Assembly: GCF_032854445.1 (NCBI RefSeq)
Contig: NC_088295.1
Span: 20,387,385 to 20,451,384 of the forward strand
Source of the DNA: Liolophura sinensis
Lineage: Eukaryota; Mollusca; Polyplacophora; Chitonida; Chitonidae
Direction: 5' to 3'
Length of the DNA stretch: 64,000 nt
The notes under the pieces are model-generated. The model saw nothing but the letters and a program-made list of their open reading frames with translations. It was not told the origin of the DNA and did not search any database. Positions 10,431 through 22,036 of this stretch are shown here, piece after piece (position 1 is the stretch's first letter; each line of letters starts with the position of its first letter). Position numbers and translations under genes: made by a program.

Positions 10431-11833
10431 ACATTCACTATAACATGGGCATTTGAACTGTCAAAAAATGTTGTAAACGATGGAGAAAACTGAGGAGGAA
10501 CATTTGTGTACTTCAGAGGTTCTGTCAACACAGGTTGCCTAACACTTTGCACTACTCCTGTGACACAGGACTGTCATGTGACCCATTGAATGTGAATCTG
10601 ATGACCAATCCTGGGCAAACTGTGCTGGACAGGGCAATAGAACACCTAGATTAAACGTAGAACTGGTTCAACATCAACCAACTGCAGTCGGTAGTCACAA
10701 GCCTGCATGGACGAAAACCAGTGCCCAATCGGAGGCTACCAGTCACCAAAAACCCAGTGACCATGTCTGTCAACACCAAGATTTTGAGTTCGCTGGTTAT
10801 TAGTGCTTGTACCCTAGATCTAGAATTTGTTAAAGATGCCCATTAGAAAATTTTTGCTGAATGCACTTGGTCAAGTCTTAACTCTGAAAGATTAGATTTA
10901 TTTTAAACCATTATCGTTCTTGAAAATAGTAAAAAGTATTAAATCACAATGCACTCTCTGATCTGTCAGAGTTGCTACAAGAACTATGTAAAGCTCATCT
11001 GTGGAAACAATATAAATATATTCACAATATTTCGTGCTGAAGTATAAATCTATGCAGATATATTTTATCCCAGTTTAAAGATGTCTGAAACAGAGGTTAA
11101 GTGGACAAGTTAATCACTTGACAAGTCCTTTCCCACAGTTGACAGATTCCTATTTAGGACGCCAGTAAATGAGTATTCGGCATATTCTTGGACACTAGGC
11201 TGGCTATGACCTGATCATGGTCACGAGTTGGTTTCCTGCTTGTATCGCCATCTTATTCATACCAGATTTGGCTCTTCTCCATTCTTAGTGTACTGACAAT
11301 TGTGTGTATTATACACTTTTTCACACACTCCAGCAGGATTTCGAGAATGACACTCGAAATGTTCCCCTTCATTAAATCCCCACCTCAATCTGCAGATCTG
11401 TCATGAGATCTGTCATGGAATGTTTGACAAAATGGTGGGCCAGAACTAGTGTTTAGGCCATCAATCCACCTTCCAACATTATGACCTAACATTCTGTGGT
11501 ACATGTACTATAAGTGGGGAAGGCCACACCACCTTATACAGCTTACCAGTCCAAGTTTGTGACATTAAACCTGTTCTGTTGGTTGCCTCCCAAGCATGCC
11601 CACTAGGAATGTGAACTGTACATAGCTTAGTTTTTGGACAGGTTACTGGTACATGTAATGTCCCAAGTAACAATATGTGGCAGACCACTGAACAACTAGC
11701 CTTACGCAGTACTGTCACCCTCCTCTTTTCACCTGCAACTACATCTTCAGTTTACTTAACCTTTCAGCCAATCGAAATCCAGCTCAGTAGTCCTTACATC
11801 TTGCATTATCCTTGTACATGCATCCAGTTTGGG
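10431..11833 (-). other. B3GNTL1 3' UTR / short convergent intergenic stretch
   Basis: No coding sequence or RNA gene recognised. It lies between the two convergent stop codons and probably holds the 3' UTR of B3GNTL1. Confidence 0.4.
10897..10902 (-). terminator. Candidate B3GNTL1 poly(A) signal AATAAA
   Basis: AATAAA on the minus strand, about 930 bases after the B3GNTL1 stop. Another minus-strand AATAAA is at 10345-10350. If that one is used, the 3' end would overlap the MARF1 transcript. Confidence 0.35.
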
Positions 11834-11914
11834 TCAGTTGAAATGTATGTAATCTTTCCCCTCACACAGGTGGAGAGAACTCAGATTCACTTCAAACCCA
11901 CCACCTGTTAGGTC
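11834..11914 (-). CDS. B3GNTL1: B3GNTL1 exon 12 with stop
   Basis: Acceptor CAG ends at 11915 after a T-rich tract. It reads [20 protein letters not shown], then DYIHFN and TGA (11836-11834). It matches the human end DLTGGAFEDNLRSLHL very well. Confidence 0.92.
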   Translation of the reverse strand, partial: DLTGGGFEVNLSSLHLCEGKDYIHFN

Positions 11915-14900
11915 CTGAAAAAAAAATGTACAACCTGCACCTACCAGACTTAATCCTTTACAGATTGCTCAACTCAGAAGTTACATTAACAGATTCTGCT
12001 GATTCTGGTTGAAAACACATTTCGTTTAAAATCCCAAGATCGTGTAGTGTCTTTCCATGAGTAATGTCCTGTCCAGCTTGTGTTATCACATTGGCATTTG
12101 ATTTTGTTACAGTATAAAACATCCCAAACTACTATTTCAGACCTAAGACAAAAATCTTCAAGCTGGCCGTGGTTCAGCTAGCACTTGGAAATATGAGGCT
12201 GTTTCTTCCAAACCTAAGATGGTTCAACCAACGCTTGGCATAATTTACAAGCGTTGCTTCCCCTCATAGAGGGATTGAAAGGCACTAAACAAATAATGAT
12301 CATGAGAAATGTCTTACCATCTTAACACAAATGATGAGAGGGGGCTGAGCCTGGGTGAAGTGTACAATAGGCACCTTGGGTTTAGGCAGTTCCTAAGAAA
12401 CATGGCATATTGACAGTACATTTCATAGTGATGTTGCTATCATTACATGTAATTATACATGGGGGCCTCCGTGGCTCAGTCGGTTAAAGCGCTGGCGCAG
12501 CGTAATGACCCAGGAGTCTCTCACCAATGCGGTCGCTGTGAGTTCAAATCCAGCTCATGCTGGCTTCCTCTCCGGTCGTACGTGAGAAGGTCTGTCAGCA
12601 ACCTGCGGATGGTCGTGGGTTTCCCCCAGGCTCTGCCCGGTTTCCACCCACCATAATGCTGGCCATCATCGTATAAGTGAAATATTCTTGAGTACGGCGT
12701 AAAACACCAATCAAAAAAAAAAAAAAAAATTATACATGTAGCAGAGATATTCTAAAAGTTTATGTTCATCATTGTTAGCTCACACCGGATTAATACAGGT
12801 TACATCACTCTCTTACAAATTACACCTTTCATGTCGGACATTTCAACAGTATGTATTTGCTATATAAATTTGTCATTTTAACAGTATATTCCAATTATGA
12901 CTTAAAATTCATGAGTGATGTTAAACAATGAAATAAGTTCTGCTGATACTTACTGAAGAGTCCTCAAAAGTGTAGAACTGTTTCTGGATTTTCTTCTCAT
13001 CAACATCACAGAAGTTGACAACCTAAAATGAGAATAATACGTACTGCATAATTAGAGAATAAATGCTGACAATGATTTTGCCAAGGTACATGTATGTTTC
13101 ACAAAACTTCACTCCTACAGGTGTTGATATACAAATCTCTGATCTTCAAGCAATGCTGTATCGGCACTTGTGTAAGACACTGACCTTCTTACGGTTTAAA
13201 TCCGAGAGAGACCGATAGAGTTTTCTCCCTTGTTTACCAGCATTCCAAATTGTAAATGTTGACCATTTGGATAATACCATCTTCTCCAAAAATTTCACTC
13301 GTAGTTCCCATATGGTATCCCTGGCAACCACATCAAAAACAACATACTTAAGGATGTATTTTAATGAATGTATTTGATGATATGACTGATTACTGGTTTA
13401 ATTAGTGTCTACCATCATACTTAGGAATCCGTCAGATTAAAAAAGATTGTCATGCACATAATTATGGCATCAGTAAGTTGTCCAAATTTTGCAAAGCTCT
13501 TGATACTGACTAAGGCTACTACTGATACGCACATGAACACAAATAAAATACGCTGAAATAAAACACAATGAAATATAATTTTTGGACTGTTTTATGGTAA
13601 TTTCATTTTCAAAAAATTGACAGAATAAAGTTGACATATTTCCCATAAGAAAACTGGCATAGAATGACAAGCCTAGATATATGTAATTATGTGCTACATT
13701 TAATTTGTAACCCAAGCTGATAAACTTCTCCCGACTTAAGAGATAAAGACTGAAGTCAGAACATGCAATGCTTACTCTAACACGGAGAATGTAGTAGCCT
13801 CTGGATGGTACCTGTACATCAGTAAGTCCTGCTGTACCAGCCTTAACTCTCCCCCTAACTCCAGGTGTTTGTAGAAAAATATCAGGTCTTCGGGAGTACC
13901 CTATATCAAACGTGTCACTAGCATCAATTCTGATACAGCAATTTACATCTGTGCTGACTGACAACTAAAGCAGGACAACGGGATGTTGTTTGAGTCCCAT
14001 AAAAACAGATACATGTACACATATTAATTTACATCTTTGTGGACTAATATCAAAAAAGAGGATATGGAATGCTGTTACATGAGTATACAAGAAAATCCAA
14101 TAACAACTGTGTTATGAAAATTTTAACTTAAAAATAAAATTTATTTCTCTATCCTATTTTACCTTTCCCCTCTCATCAAATCCTCCAACAGCCAGGTATG
14201 CCTCCCTTGAGCAAAACCAGGTGGGCATAATCAGCGTGGGGCCATGAGAGGTGTAAGCCTGTCAGGGTAATGTCTTCATGATAACCAGGTTATAATCTAT
14301 ACAAAGGCCTACGGTTCTTCAGACACAAGTTGCATTAAAAGCTGAGTGAAAGTTATTAAACCACTTGAGATTAATATTATGCCACAGTTAAATTTTAAAA
14401 TCATACTAAGACACTGTAAGATGCAGGCATAAAGCTATAGAACAGAAAATAGGTGATTTGAGATATAGTGAGAGAAAATTGTGCTCCTGATAGTGACAAC
14501 TAATAAATGTTGCTAGTACATCTATTACAAGTTCTTGATAAAGTTCCATCATCTTTATATGTAAATACACTAAATACAACAGAAAGTGTAGCAGTACTGG
14601 TTACCGAAAGACTTACTTGTGTGTACAACTGCTCAGGTGTGAGATTGTTAGCCCAGTGTGTATACCTGACAGTTGACCCCTCGGGTAACCGATGAAACTG
14701 ACAACCCACAAGCTGAAATAGAACCAGCAGTTAAGAATAAAATGACACTCACAAATGAACTGCTAGTGTCATCTATCACCTTGCACTGAGCCGTGGAATG
14801 TTCTGGTTGATGTTAATTCATATAAAATTGTATTGTAGGATTCAAAAAAATGGATTTTCATACTAGTTTTTATATCTGTACGAATGTGTTGTGATATCAC

Positions 14901-17900
14901 TAGTTTAAAGTGAAAGACAGCATCTGAATAATGTTTACGTCCACTGAAAGCCCACCATTCAAAGTTAAACCCGCATTCAATATTTTTTTTAGATTTTTTT
15001 CAACCCAGGGAAAGTTTAGTGAAACTTCGTCTTGTGACAGCTACAGCGCCTCTCCAGACAGCAAGGTGACATCACGTTTACTCTAGCTCTCTAACGTCAA
15101 AGGTATTTCCCGTATAATAGCCTAAGCAGTAGCCTATGGCATATTATAGCTGTGTTCTTTGGCGATGAAGGACCAAGTCATAAATAGCTATCTCGGAAAT
15201 TGGACATACTGGACGAATGCTTGAATGCATACAGTAGGCCTAATATATCATATATACAGTTTACAAGAAGCCTACAGATGCGCGGCCAGGGTATTGACCT
15301 AGTAGCCTCTGGTGGGGTTGTTTTGGTACTGGTAATTCTGACCCCTATTAAATGTTTACAGACATTAGACAATAGGATTGTTGTACAAGTAGATTCATGC
15401 TCAGTTCTGACACAAATGGAAATAAATCTAAGCACAACGTAGGCTGATCTAGGCATCTGACTGTCGCTGGATTTTATTCTTCAATTTTGTAGCTGTGGCT
15501 TCTAAGATGCAGTGCTAACTTAGTTATCACGGGCGTCAGATATAGTACCTCGGCTTAAACCCTGCATTTCAATATTTTTTACTGTATTTTATAAAAAAAA
15601 AAAAAAAAAAAAAAACATCCCTTGTATGTGAGAAAGACAAAGGGCAAAATTTCTAAATCCTTCACTTCTAATAAATTCAGAGAACAAACACTATATCAAA
15701 AGATTTGATTAACCTTAAGCACTGTCCGATGAGATGCCATCCTCTCATTTTTTCACTCACTCTGATATTTGTTACTTAACAACTACGTGCTGACTAAACG
15801 CTAATATGAACAACAAAAAATGTATTTGTATTATTTGAACAGCCTGCCTATGTAGGCCTAAGGTTTACTGGGGAGATAAATGCGGTTTGGGCTGGTATGC
15901 TGTTGTGTGACATAATTTGTGATACCGTTGTTGAATATTACACGGCTTGTAAATCAACTGATTTACGTCTGTTGTGGTCCGTAAATGGTACAGACCTGTC
16001 CTACAACACTGTGTGAAATGGCCCTTTTCCTACATGTCACTTCATGGAGTAAATGGATATAGGCTACGTCACATATTTTGCCGTGCAACCTAACAGCAGC
16101 AATGTGTTTGATTGGATAAAATTCTCAAGATGGCGGCTTTGATTCACCCCAGCCATTTGTGGAGTACTGTAATTTTTTTATACATGTTATTTGGTGAAAT
16201 CTCTCTAAAATAAAGTAGGAAACTTTTTAGAAAACTTCAATCCTGTTTTCAATTGAAATATGCTTTAGCCAGGTGCTGTCTTGTCCTTTGAAGGCTAGAC
16301 AAAAGTGTATTCTTACTGCTCTTGCATCAACCTGAGTCGTTCTCAGTTGCTGAGAGATTCTATCCTGGTGCATAACATCATCCTGAAATAAATAAATAGT
16401 GGTGATAATTATTTGTATCACAATGAGGTTCTAAGTCTGTATTCAAACAAGATGTGTATTCCCTCATATCAGTCCCTGGCTTTTACCTTTAGGAATCCTG
16501 CATGTATTTTGATGATCACTAATTTATTGATTTATTTATCTATGTGATTGTCATTTAATGCTATGATCAAGAATTTTTCACTTTAATATACCGTACGATG
16601 GGAGTCAGTATTATGGGTACAGAAGACTGGAGTAAACTAATGACCTTTGGGAAGCAACTGACAAACTTTTTCAAGTGTGATGTACACCATATTAGCAGAA
16701 GACAAGTGGTATTCAATGCCAACCATTAAAGGTCACCAAGACCTCCCACAAACAAAGCAGGAGAATCTGTAAAATATACATTAACTGAATGAATTTCAAT
16801 TTCTCAGAACTTTATCTAAAGGTAAAAGGTGACCCATAAGTGTAAAAATAAAGTTCAACAAGTAAATGTATGCAAAAGTAGACAATACATCACATTTGAG
16901 ATGATTAACTTTGTGCAAAAATTGTTTCAGGGTTATGCAGACTATAGTATAAATAGTATATAGTATAAATGTGTCATAATGGTTGTCTCCCTTTAACTGG
17001 GACTGTATACATTATATATGTACATATTACACTCAGCTTTCCAAAATTCAGCACTTTTCTATGTATACCTGTTGTTTTGAGATGTGTGGAAGATTGATGT
17101 ATCACTAGATCACAATGGTAAGTTCATGTGGTCACAGTCTCTCCATATTTTTTTGATTTCCAATTAAACCTTCAATCACTAAAGACTACTCCAAACCTGG
17201 AAAGCCCATTACATATATACTTACTGCATCAAGAAAACACAGATACTTTCCTGAACTCTGTTTAAATGCCTGGTTTTTAGCATACCCCACTGAAACGAAA
17301 AAGAAATCGACACACAAGAGACATGTTTTCAGCTGTTCATTAAAATCTAGTTAATGTACTACCACCATCATATCACATTTAAATCAACTGTCCTTTTTCC
17401 TTATGGGTGGTCTACAACTACTCCACTCACCACCTGAGCACTGCAAGTCAACTTAACAATACTAATGTATGATACACATAATTCATATAAGGCTAAACCA
17501 CACAAAATGTTATTGAGGTACTCTTTAAAAATACTGATGTGACCACCACTCCTAAATCTGACTGTCACTTTTTTATTATCAACATTAGCAATTTTGATAA
17601 CTGCCTGAATCACTTATCACTGAACCACAGATTTCATTTATATTGACTTCAATGCCACATACCTGCCACATACCTGGTAAAGGATGGCAGTTGACTCCAT
17701 GTAATACAGTTCTTCCATCCATAAATCTGATTGCCAACATATAATTAAAATATTTTTGACCATAAATAAATAAATACATAAATAAATAACAAACCTCCCT
17801 TTGGACTGCCATTTTCATTGTCACTTCTTGTTACAACTACAGCTCTCTTCTCAAGTTTCAACCTCCAGTTCTCCAAAATATCCATTGATGAATCCTGTAA

Positions 17901-20163
17901 CATCAGATAGTGCTCAATAACTGGCATAACTATGCTACCAACCCTTCAAAGATGGACAGGCCAGACAGGCCCGCTGTGCATCACTATGCTACCAACCCTG
18001 TAAAGATGGACAGGCCAGACAGGCCAGCTGCATCAGTATGCTACCAACCTTGTAAAGATGGACAGACCAGACAGGCCTGCTGTGCATCACTATGCTACCG
18101 ACCCTGAAAAGATGGACAGGCCAGACAGGCCTGCTGTGCATCACTATGCTACCCACCCTGTGAAGGTGGACAGGCCACACAGGCCTGCTGTGCATCACTA
18201 TGCTACCAACCCTGTAAAGATGGACAAGCCAGACGGGCCTGCTGTGCATCACTATGCTACCGACCCTGTAAAGATGGACAGACCAGACAGGCCTGCTGTG
18301 CATCACTATGCTACCAATCTTGTAAAGATGGACAGACCAGACAGGTCTGCTGCATCACTATGCTACCAACCCTGTAAAGACGGATAGACCAGGCAGGCCT
18401 GCTGTTCATCACTATGCTATCAACCATGTAAAGATGGACGGGCCAGACAGGCCTACTGTGAATCACTATGCTACCAACCCTGTGAAGGTGGACAGACCAG
18501 ACAGGTCTGCTGCATCACTATGCTACCAACCCTGTAAAGGTGGACAGGCCAGACAGGCCTGCTGTGCATCATGATGCTTCCAACCCTGTGAAGATGGACA
18601 GGCCAGACAGGCCTGCTGTGCATCACTATGCTACCAACCCTGTTAAGGTGGACAGGCCAGACAGGCCTGCTGCATCACTATGCTACTAACCCTGTAAAGG
18701 TGGACAGACCAGACAGGCCTGCTGTGCATCACTATGCTACTAACCCTGTAAAGGTGGACAGACCAGACAGGCCTGCTGTGCATAACTATGCTATCAACCA
18801 TGTAAAGATGGACAGGCCAGACAGGCCTGCTGTGCATCACTATGCTACCAACCCTGTTATGGTGGACAGGCCAGACAGGCCCGCTGTGCATCACTATGCT
18901 ACCAACCCTGTAAAGGTGGACAGGCCAGACAGGCCTGCTGTGCATCACGATGCTACCGATCCTGTAAAGATGGACAGACCAGACAGGCCTGCTGTGCATC
19001 ACTATGCTACCAACCCTGTAAAGATGGACAGGCCAGACAGGCCTGCTGTGCATCACTATGCTACCAACTCTGTAAAGATGAACAGGCCAGACAGGCCTGC
19101 TGTGCATCACTATGCTACCAACCTTGTAAAGATGGACAGACCAGACAGGCCGGCTGTGCATCACTATGCTTCCGACCCTGTAAAGATGGACGGGCCAGAC
19201 AGGCCTGCTGTGCATCACTATGCTACCAACCCTGTAAAGATGGACAGACCAGACAGGCCTGCTGCATCACTATGCTACCGACCCTGTAAAGATGGACGGG
19301 CCAGACAGGCCTGCTGTGCATCACTATGCTACCGACCCTGTAAAGGTGGACAGGCCAGACAGGCCTGCTGCATCACTATGCTACCAACCCTGTAAAGATG
19401 GACAGACCAGACAGGCCTACTGTGCATCACTATGCTACCAACCCTGTGAAGGTGGACGGGCCAGACAGGCCTACTGTGCATCACTATGCTACCAACCCTG
19501 TGAAGGTGGACGGGCCAGACAGGCCTACTGTGCATCACTATGCTACCAACCCTGTAAAGGTGGACAGGCCAGACAGGCCTGCTGTGCATCACTATGCTAC
19601 CAACCTTGTAAAGGTGGACAAATTTTGCCTTAGGTGTCTAAATGACATCAAATATCACTTAAGGTGAAGAATATGCTTAGGAGGATACATCAGTGATAGG
19701 GGCCTACACTTCCTGCTTCTTCAGTACAGTTCTAAAATTCTATCTAGTTTTTTTTCAAAATTGCAACAGTTCTTAATTAAGTTTACCACTTTTTCCATTC
19801 TTATATAGACAGTTGCATGACCTACTTTTTACAGCCATATTTGTAGTTCTGACTTGAGTGACACTAGAGTCATATCTCCAAGTCTTTTATTTCTGGTCTA
19901 AAACGCAGGGGGGTGATATCACCTGCAACCCCTGTATCTGTGTCACTTATTTTTTCTCTTTTTACTTATCACTAGCTCTGTGGGACTATGTTTATGCTGA
20001 TTCTGCATAAACATATCCCCACAGAGCTAAGTATAAGGCAATTTACCTGACTGGCATCGTTAAAAACAGACAACTCAAAACGGCCAGTAAAGGTTTGCTC
20101 GTACACCGACTGCAGGCACTGATCCAACCACTTCTCAGCATTGTAAACTGGGAGAATCACACT
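11834..20163 (-). CDS. B3GNTL1: B3GNTL1, putative GT2-family glycosyltransferase (first short exon not settled)
   Basis: Minus-strand exons in coding order: 20163-20047, 17894-17795, 17289-17225, 16382-16317, 14712-14617, 14258-14163, 13900-13776, 13320-13185, 13022-12954, 12392-12318, 11914-11834. All are GT-AG and phase-consistent, giving 341 residues to a TGA; the human protein is about 361. It begins [15 protein letters not shown], the GT2 nucleotide-sugar fold start. A FNDAS motif and a DxD-type CFLDADDVM follow. Next come [33 protein letters not shown] (the ED of the catalytic-base region) and [16 protein letters not shown]. The product is annotated in other species as UDP-GlcNAc:betaGal beta-1,3-N-acetylglucosaminyltransferase-like 1; its real acceptor is not well established. 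No signal peptide or membrane segment is visible, unlike Golgi GTs. Confidence 0.93.
12318..12392 (-). CDS. B3GNTL1: B3GNTL1 exon 11
   Basis: Acceptor TTCTTAG ends at 12393, donor GTAAGA at 12317. It reads [20 protein letters not shown], then ICVKM. It is separated from exon 10 by an intron carrying a SINE. Confidence 0.9.
12451..12738 (+). mobile_element. Full-length tRNA-derived SINE with target-site duplication
   Basis: The head is tRNA-like, with A box TGGCTCAGTCGG at 12472-12483 and B box AGTTCAAATCC at 12541-12551. The body runs to a tail with CTTGAGTACGGCGTAAAACA and poly-A ending at 12729. It is flanked by an 11-bp direct repeat AATTATACATG (12451-12461 and 12728-12738), so it is a fairly recent insertion. 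It lies antisense to B3GNTL1 in the intron between exons 10 and 11. SINEs move using LINE enzymes supplied in trans. Confidence 0.88.
12954..13022 (-). CDS. B3GNTL1: B3GNTL1 exon 10
   Basis: Acceptor TTTTAG ends at 13023, donor GTAAGT at 12953. It reads [20 protein letters not shown], then DSS, matching human FCDVDENKI. Confidence 0.92.
13185..13320 (-). CDS. B3GNTL1: B3GNTL1 exon 9
   Basis: Acceptor TGCCAG ends at 13321, donor GTCAGT at 13184. It reads [20 protein letters not shown], then [18 protein letters not shown]. This is the best-conserved C-terminal block of the family. Confidence 0.93.
13776..13900 (-). CDS. B3GNTL1: B3GNTL1 exon 8, PED motif
   Basis: Acceptor ATATAG ends at 13901, donor GTAAGC at 13775. 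It reads [20 protein letters not shown], then [20 protein letters not shown]. The true frame differs from the longest open frame through this stretch. Confidence 0.9.
14163..14258 (-). CDS. B3GNTL1: B3GNTL1 exon 7
   Basis: Acceptor TGACAG ends at 14259, donor GTAAAA at 14162. It reads [20 protein letters not shown], then [12 protein letters not shown]. 32 codons, phase 0. Confidence 0.92.
14617..14712 (-). CDS. B3GNTL1: B3GNTL1 exon 6
   Basis: Acceptor TTTCAG ends at 14713, donor GTAAGT at 14616. It reads [20 protein letters not shown], then [12 protein letters not shown], closely matching the human IGCRVRR..RYTRWINQLTPEQL region. Confidence 0.92.
14893..16292 (+). repeat. Long dispersed repeat, copy 1
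   Basis: It matches 44497-45606 in the same orientation over nearly its whole length. Shared blocks include GAAAGTTTAGTGAAACTTC, AGCAGTAGCCTATG, GGCGATGAAGG and TTTTAGCCAGGTG-like words. This copy has about 330 extra bases near 15210-15590, ending in a poly-A run. No coding potential is seen. It fills most of the intron between B3GNTL1 exons 5 and 6. Confidence 0.8.
16317..16382 (-). CDS. B3GNTL1: B3GNTL1 exon 5, DxD motif
   Basis: Acceptor TTTCAG ends at 16383, donor GTAAGA at 16316. It reads [20 protein letters not shown], then RA. The opening DD completes the predicted metal/nucleotide-sugar DxD site. A long dispersed repeat ends about 25 bases past its donor. Confidence 0.9.
17225..17289 (-). 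CDS. B3GNTL1: B3GNTL1 exon 4
   Basis: Acceptor TTTCAG ends at 17290, donor GTAAGT at 17224. It reads [20 protein letters not shown], then DA. The DA begins the DADD motif that continues in the next exon. Confidence 0.92.
17795..17894 (-). CDS. B3GNTL1: B3GNTL1 exon 3
   Basis: Acceptor TTACAG ends at 17895, donor GTTTGT at 17794. It reads [20 protein letters not shown] and ends NENGSPKG plus one base. It is split from exon 2 by the 54-bp minisatellite intron. Confidence 0.9.
17940..19620. repeat. 54-bp minisatellite, about 31 units
   Basis: The unit is 54 bases (18 codons). On the plus strand it reads [18 protein letters not shown]; on the minus strand [18 protein letters not shown]. Both are open because the period is a multiple of three. 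Some units lack two bases (CTGCATCAC instead of CTGTGCATCAC), which shifts the frame. Each unit holds the hairpin CAGGCC-AGACA-GGCCTG or a variant. It lies in the intron between B3GNTL1 exons 2 and 3, so it is read as non-coding. Confidence 0.93.
20047..20163 (-). CDS. B3GNTL1: B3GNTL1 exon 2, GT2 N-terminal fold
   Basis: Acceptor TTTTTCAG ends at 20164, donor GTAAAT starts at 20046. It reads [20 protein letters not shown], then [19 protein letters not shown]. 39 codons, phase 0 on both sides. Confidence 0.92.
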
Positions 20164-20165
20164 CT

Positions 20166-22036
20166 GAAAAATTACGCACAATTCATGTAAATCTCTTCCA
20201 AACAGGCATGCATTGGTAACAAGTTGCAAGGCTTGATATCCTGGAATAAGAGGCATTGACTTGGAGTCACTAAACCTAAACTAAACCTTAACCACAAGAT
20301 AATGAACCCCGTAAGTTTACCACGTCAAACATTTGATCACTAGACAGGCCACGCCGGCATATTTAGGTCATGTGATCAAACATTGGAAGTCACATGATCT
20401 ACAAAATACTATAACAAAGTGAGGTAAACGCTGGAAATATGTGTCGAAATTTACTAACGCAGTAGCCTCCCTTATATTAAAGCCCCGTTTGAGCAATCAC
20501 AGAACGGTTGTGACGTACGTCTATCTGGAAGCTGCTGCTTAAACAAGGCGCAGCGAGTAGTGCTTCGTTCAATTTGTATGCTAAAATTAATTTTTGGGCA
20601 CAAAGACATATCCCTTCAGTTCATTAGGCCTTCATGATCTGTGACCCCAATTTTACGAATTAATCTGAATACCCACCACTGCACTGGCTTCCATCTGTTT
20701 CCATTCAGCTACAGTCTCAGCTCCAGACGCTTGTTGAGATTTGACAATGTAAAAGAGGTGTGGCTGGCTAAGTTACCATCCTTACAAAGGCCACATCTGG
20801 TAAGAGTTTGCCATACCATCTCGGTGTTTCAATACTGAAAGCATACACCTACAGGTAAACTTGTAATCATTTCAATACAATCTACTGTATATAGATCAAC
20901 GTCGAGGTTGATTCCAGTAATACATTCCAAGCAGGATCCTGGACAGCTTTCTGGGACAAGCGTTGACATCCGTGCAATGAAACCAATAACGACACTGTTT
21001 ACCTCCAATCCACCTGTCGTGCCTCACGGAAACGGATTTAAGTCATTAGATTTACATTCGCGGAGAGCAGTGGTTTAATTAGTCTGTGGGTATTCCGGCT
21101 TTAAGCTTTGAACGCGAAAAAATCCATTCTAATTAATGGACCCGTCAACTTGCCAATTACTTACTTATTGTCTAGCATCGTTGTATAGGTGACATTGTGG
21201 TTGGAATGTACTGTACTGGTAAGTGCTAACTTCATACAAACGGTTTGGGCTGAACTCCAGTATGATAAGTTCTACCATTGAAGGTCATTATGACATACAT
21301 GACATACAAAGGAAACACAATAGTTCATCGTTTGATCAGAAATAAGAGAGTGGATGCTAAGGGTTCTTCAGTAACATATCAGTCCGGAGCTCGAGAGCTA
21401 CCGTGGAGGGTACGATAGGCGATAGGCCTACCCACTCTACTGGAAGAACACCCAGAGTGAATGTCAATAGCCACTGTTTGCTTACTTTGTCTGGGGGTAC
21501 TTCCCCACTCACGGGGTATCTCTAGTTTGTTTGCTACACAACTCTAGCCAATTAAGACTGTCAACTTTTACCTTTAACCTCAAACACATAACACCTGAAA
21601 TAGCATCATCTCGTCCTGTCGTACTCCAAATCCAATATGGACACGTTCAGAACTAAATTGTAAGCTCCTTCCCTGATTACATGAGCTGGAGTGGCGCAAT
21701 TGTTACATGATGTGAACAATCTGGACGTTATATGAGAAACAGACAATTGACAAACCTTTAACATTAGCAGGTCACTGGCCAGCAAGGTCAGTGAAATGGT
21801 AAACATAGGTATCACAGGTGCGGGATTAAAAAAATGAAGGGCAATGAAGCAAAGATTATGGTGAGTTGACTGGAGGACGATGAAAATTAATTCGTCCATT
21901 TGGTGTTGTTTTAATGAACGAGGAGAATTCTTACTCGCAAAGTGGGATCTGTCTTCTTGGATGCCGCAAAATAGTTCTTTATTTGGGGAAAAGAAATTTC
22001 TTGAAAATTGTTGAATTTGCGAGTTTTATACAGTTA
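20166..22036. other. Upstream region of B3GNTL1
   Basis: Non-repetitive sequence upstream of exon 2, expected to hold intron 1, exon 1 and the promoter of B3GNTL1. A transcription start cannot be placed. Confidence 0.4.
21879..21899 (-). CDS. Tentative B3GNTL1 exon 1 (start codon)
   Basis: ATG at 21899-21897 reads MDELIFI in phase 0 with exon 2, close in length to the human N-terminus before SIILPV. The donor would be GTCCTC, a poor match to consensus. Other short upstream ATGs are possible, and exon 1 could also lie in the 200-N gap. Confidence 0.25.

Noticed and set aside
13470-13964. 164-residue minus-strand frame
   Set aside because: The real B3GNTL1 exon 8 (13900-13776) uses another frame that matches the family (PEDLIFFY).
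18628-19395. 255-residue open frame in the 54-bp repeat as a protein gene
   Set aside because: It is open only because the period is 54 and free of stops. Frame-breaking two-base deletions occur in several units, both strands are open, and it lies inside a B3GNTL1 intron.
21140-21180. Short ATG exon with a strong GTAAGT donor as B3GNTL1 exon 1
   Set aside because: Joining it to exon 2 gives the wrong phase and an early stop.
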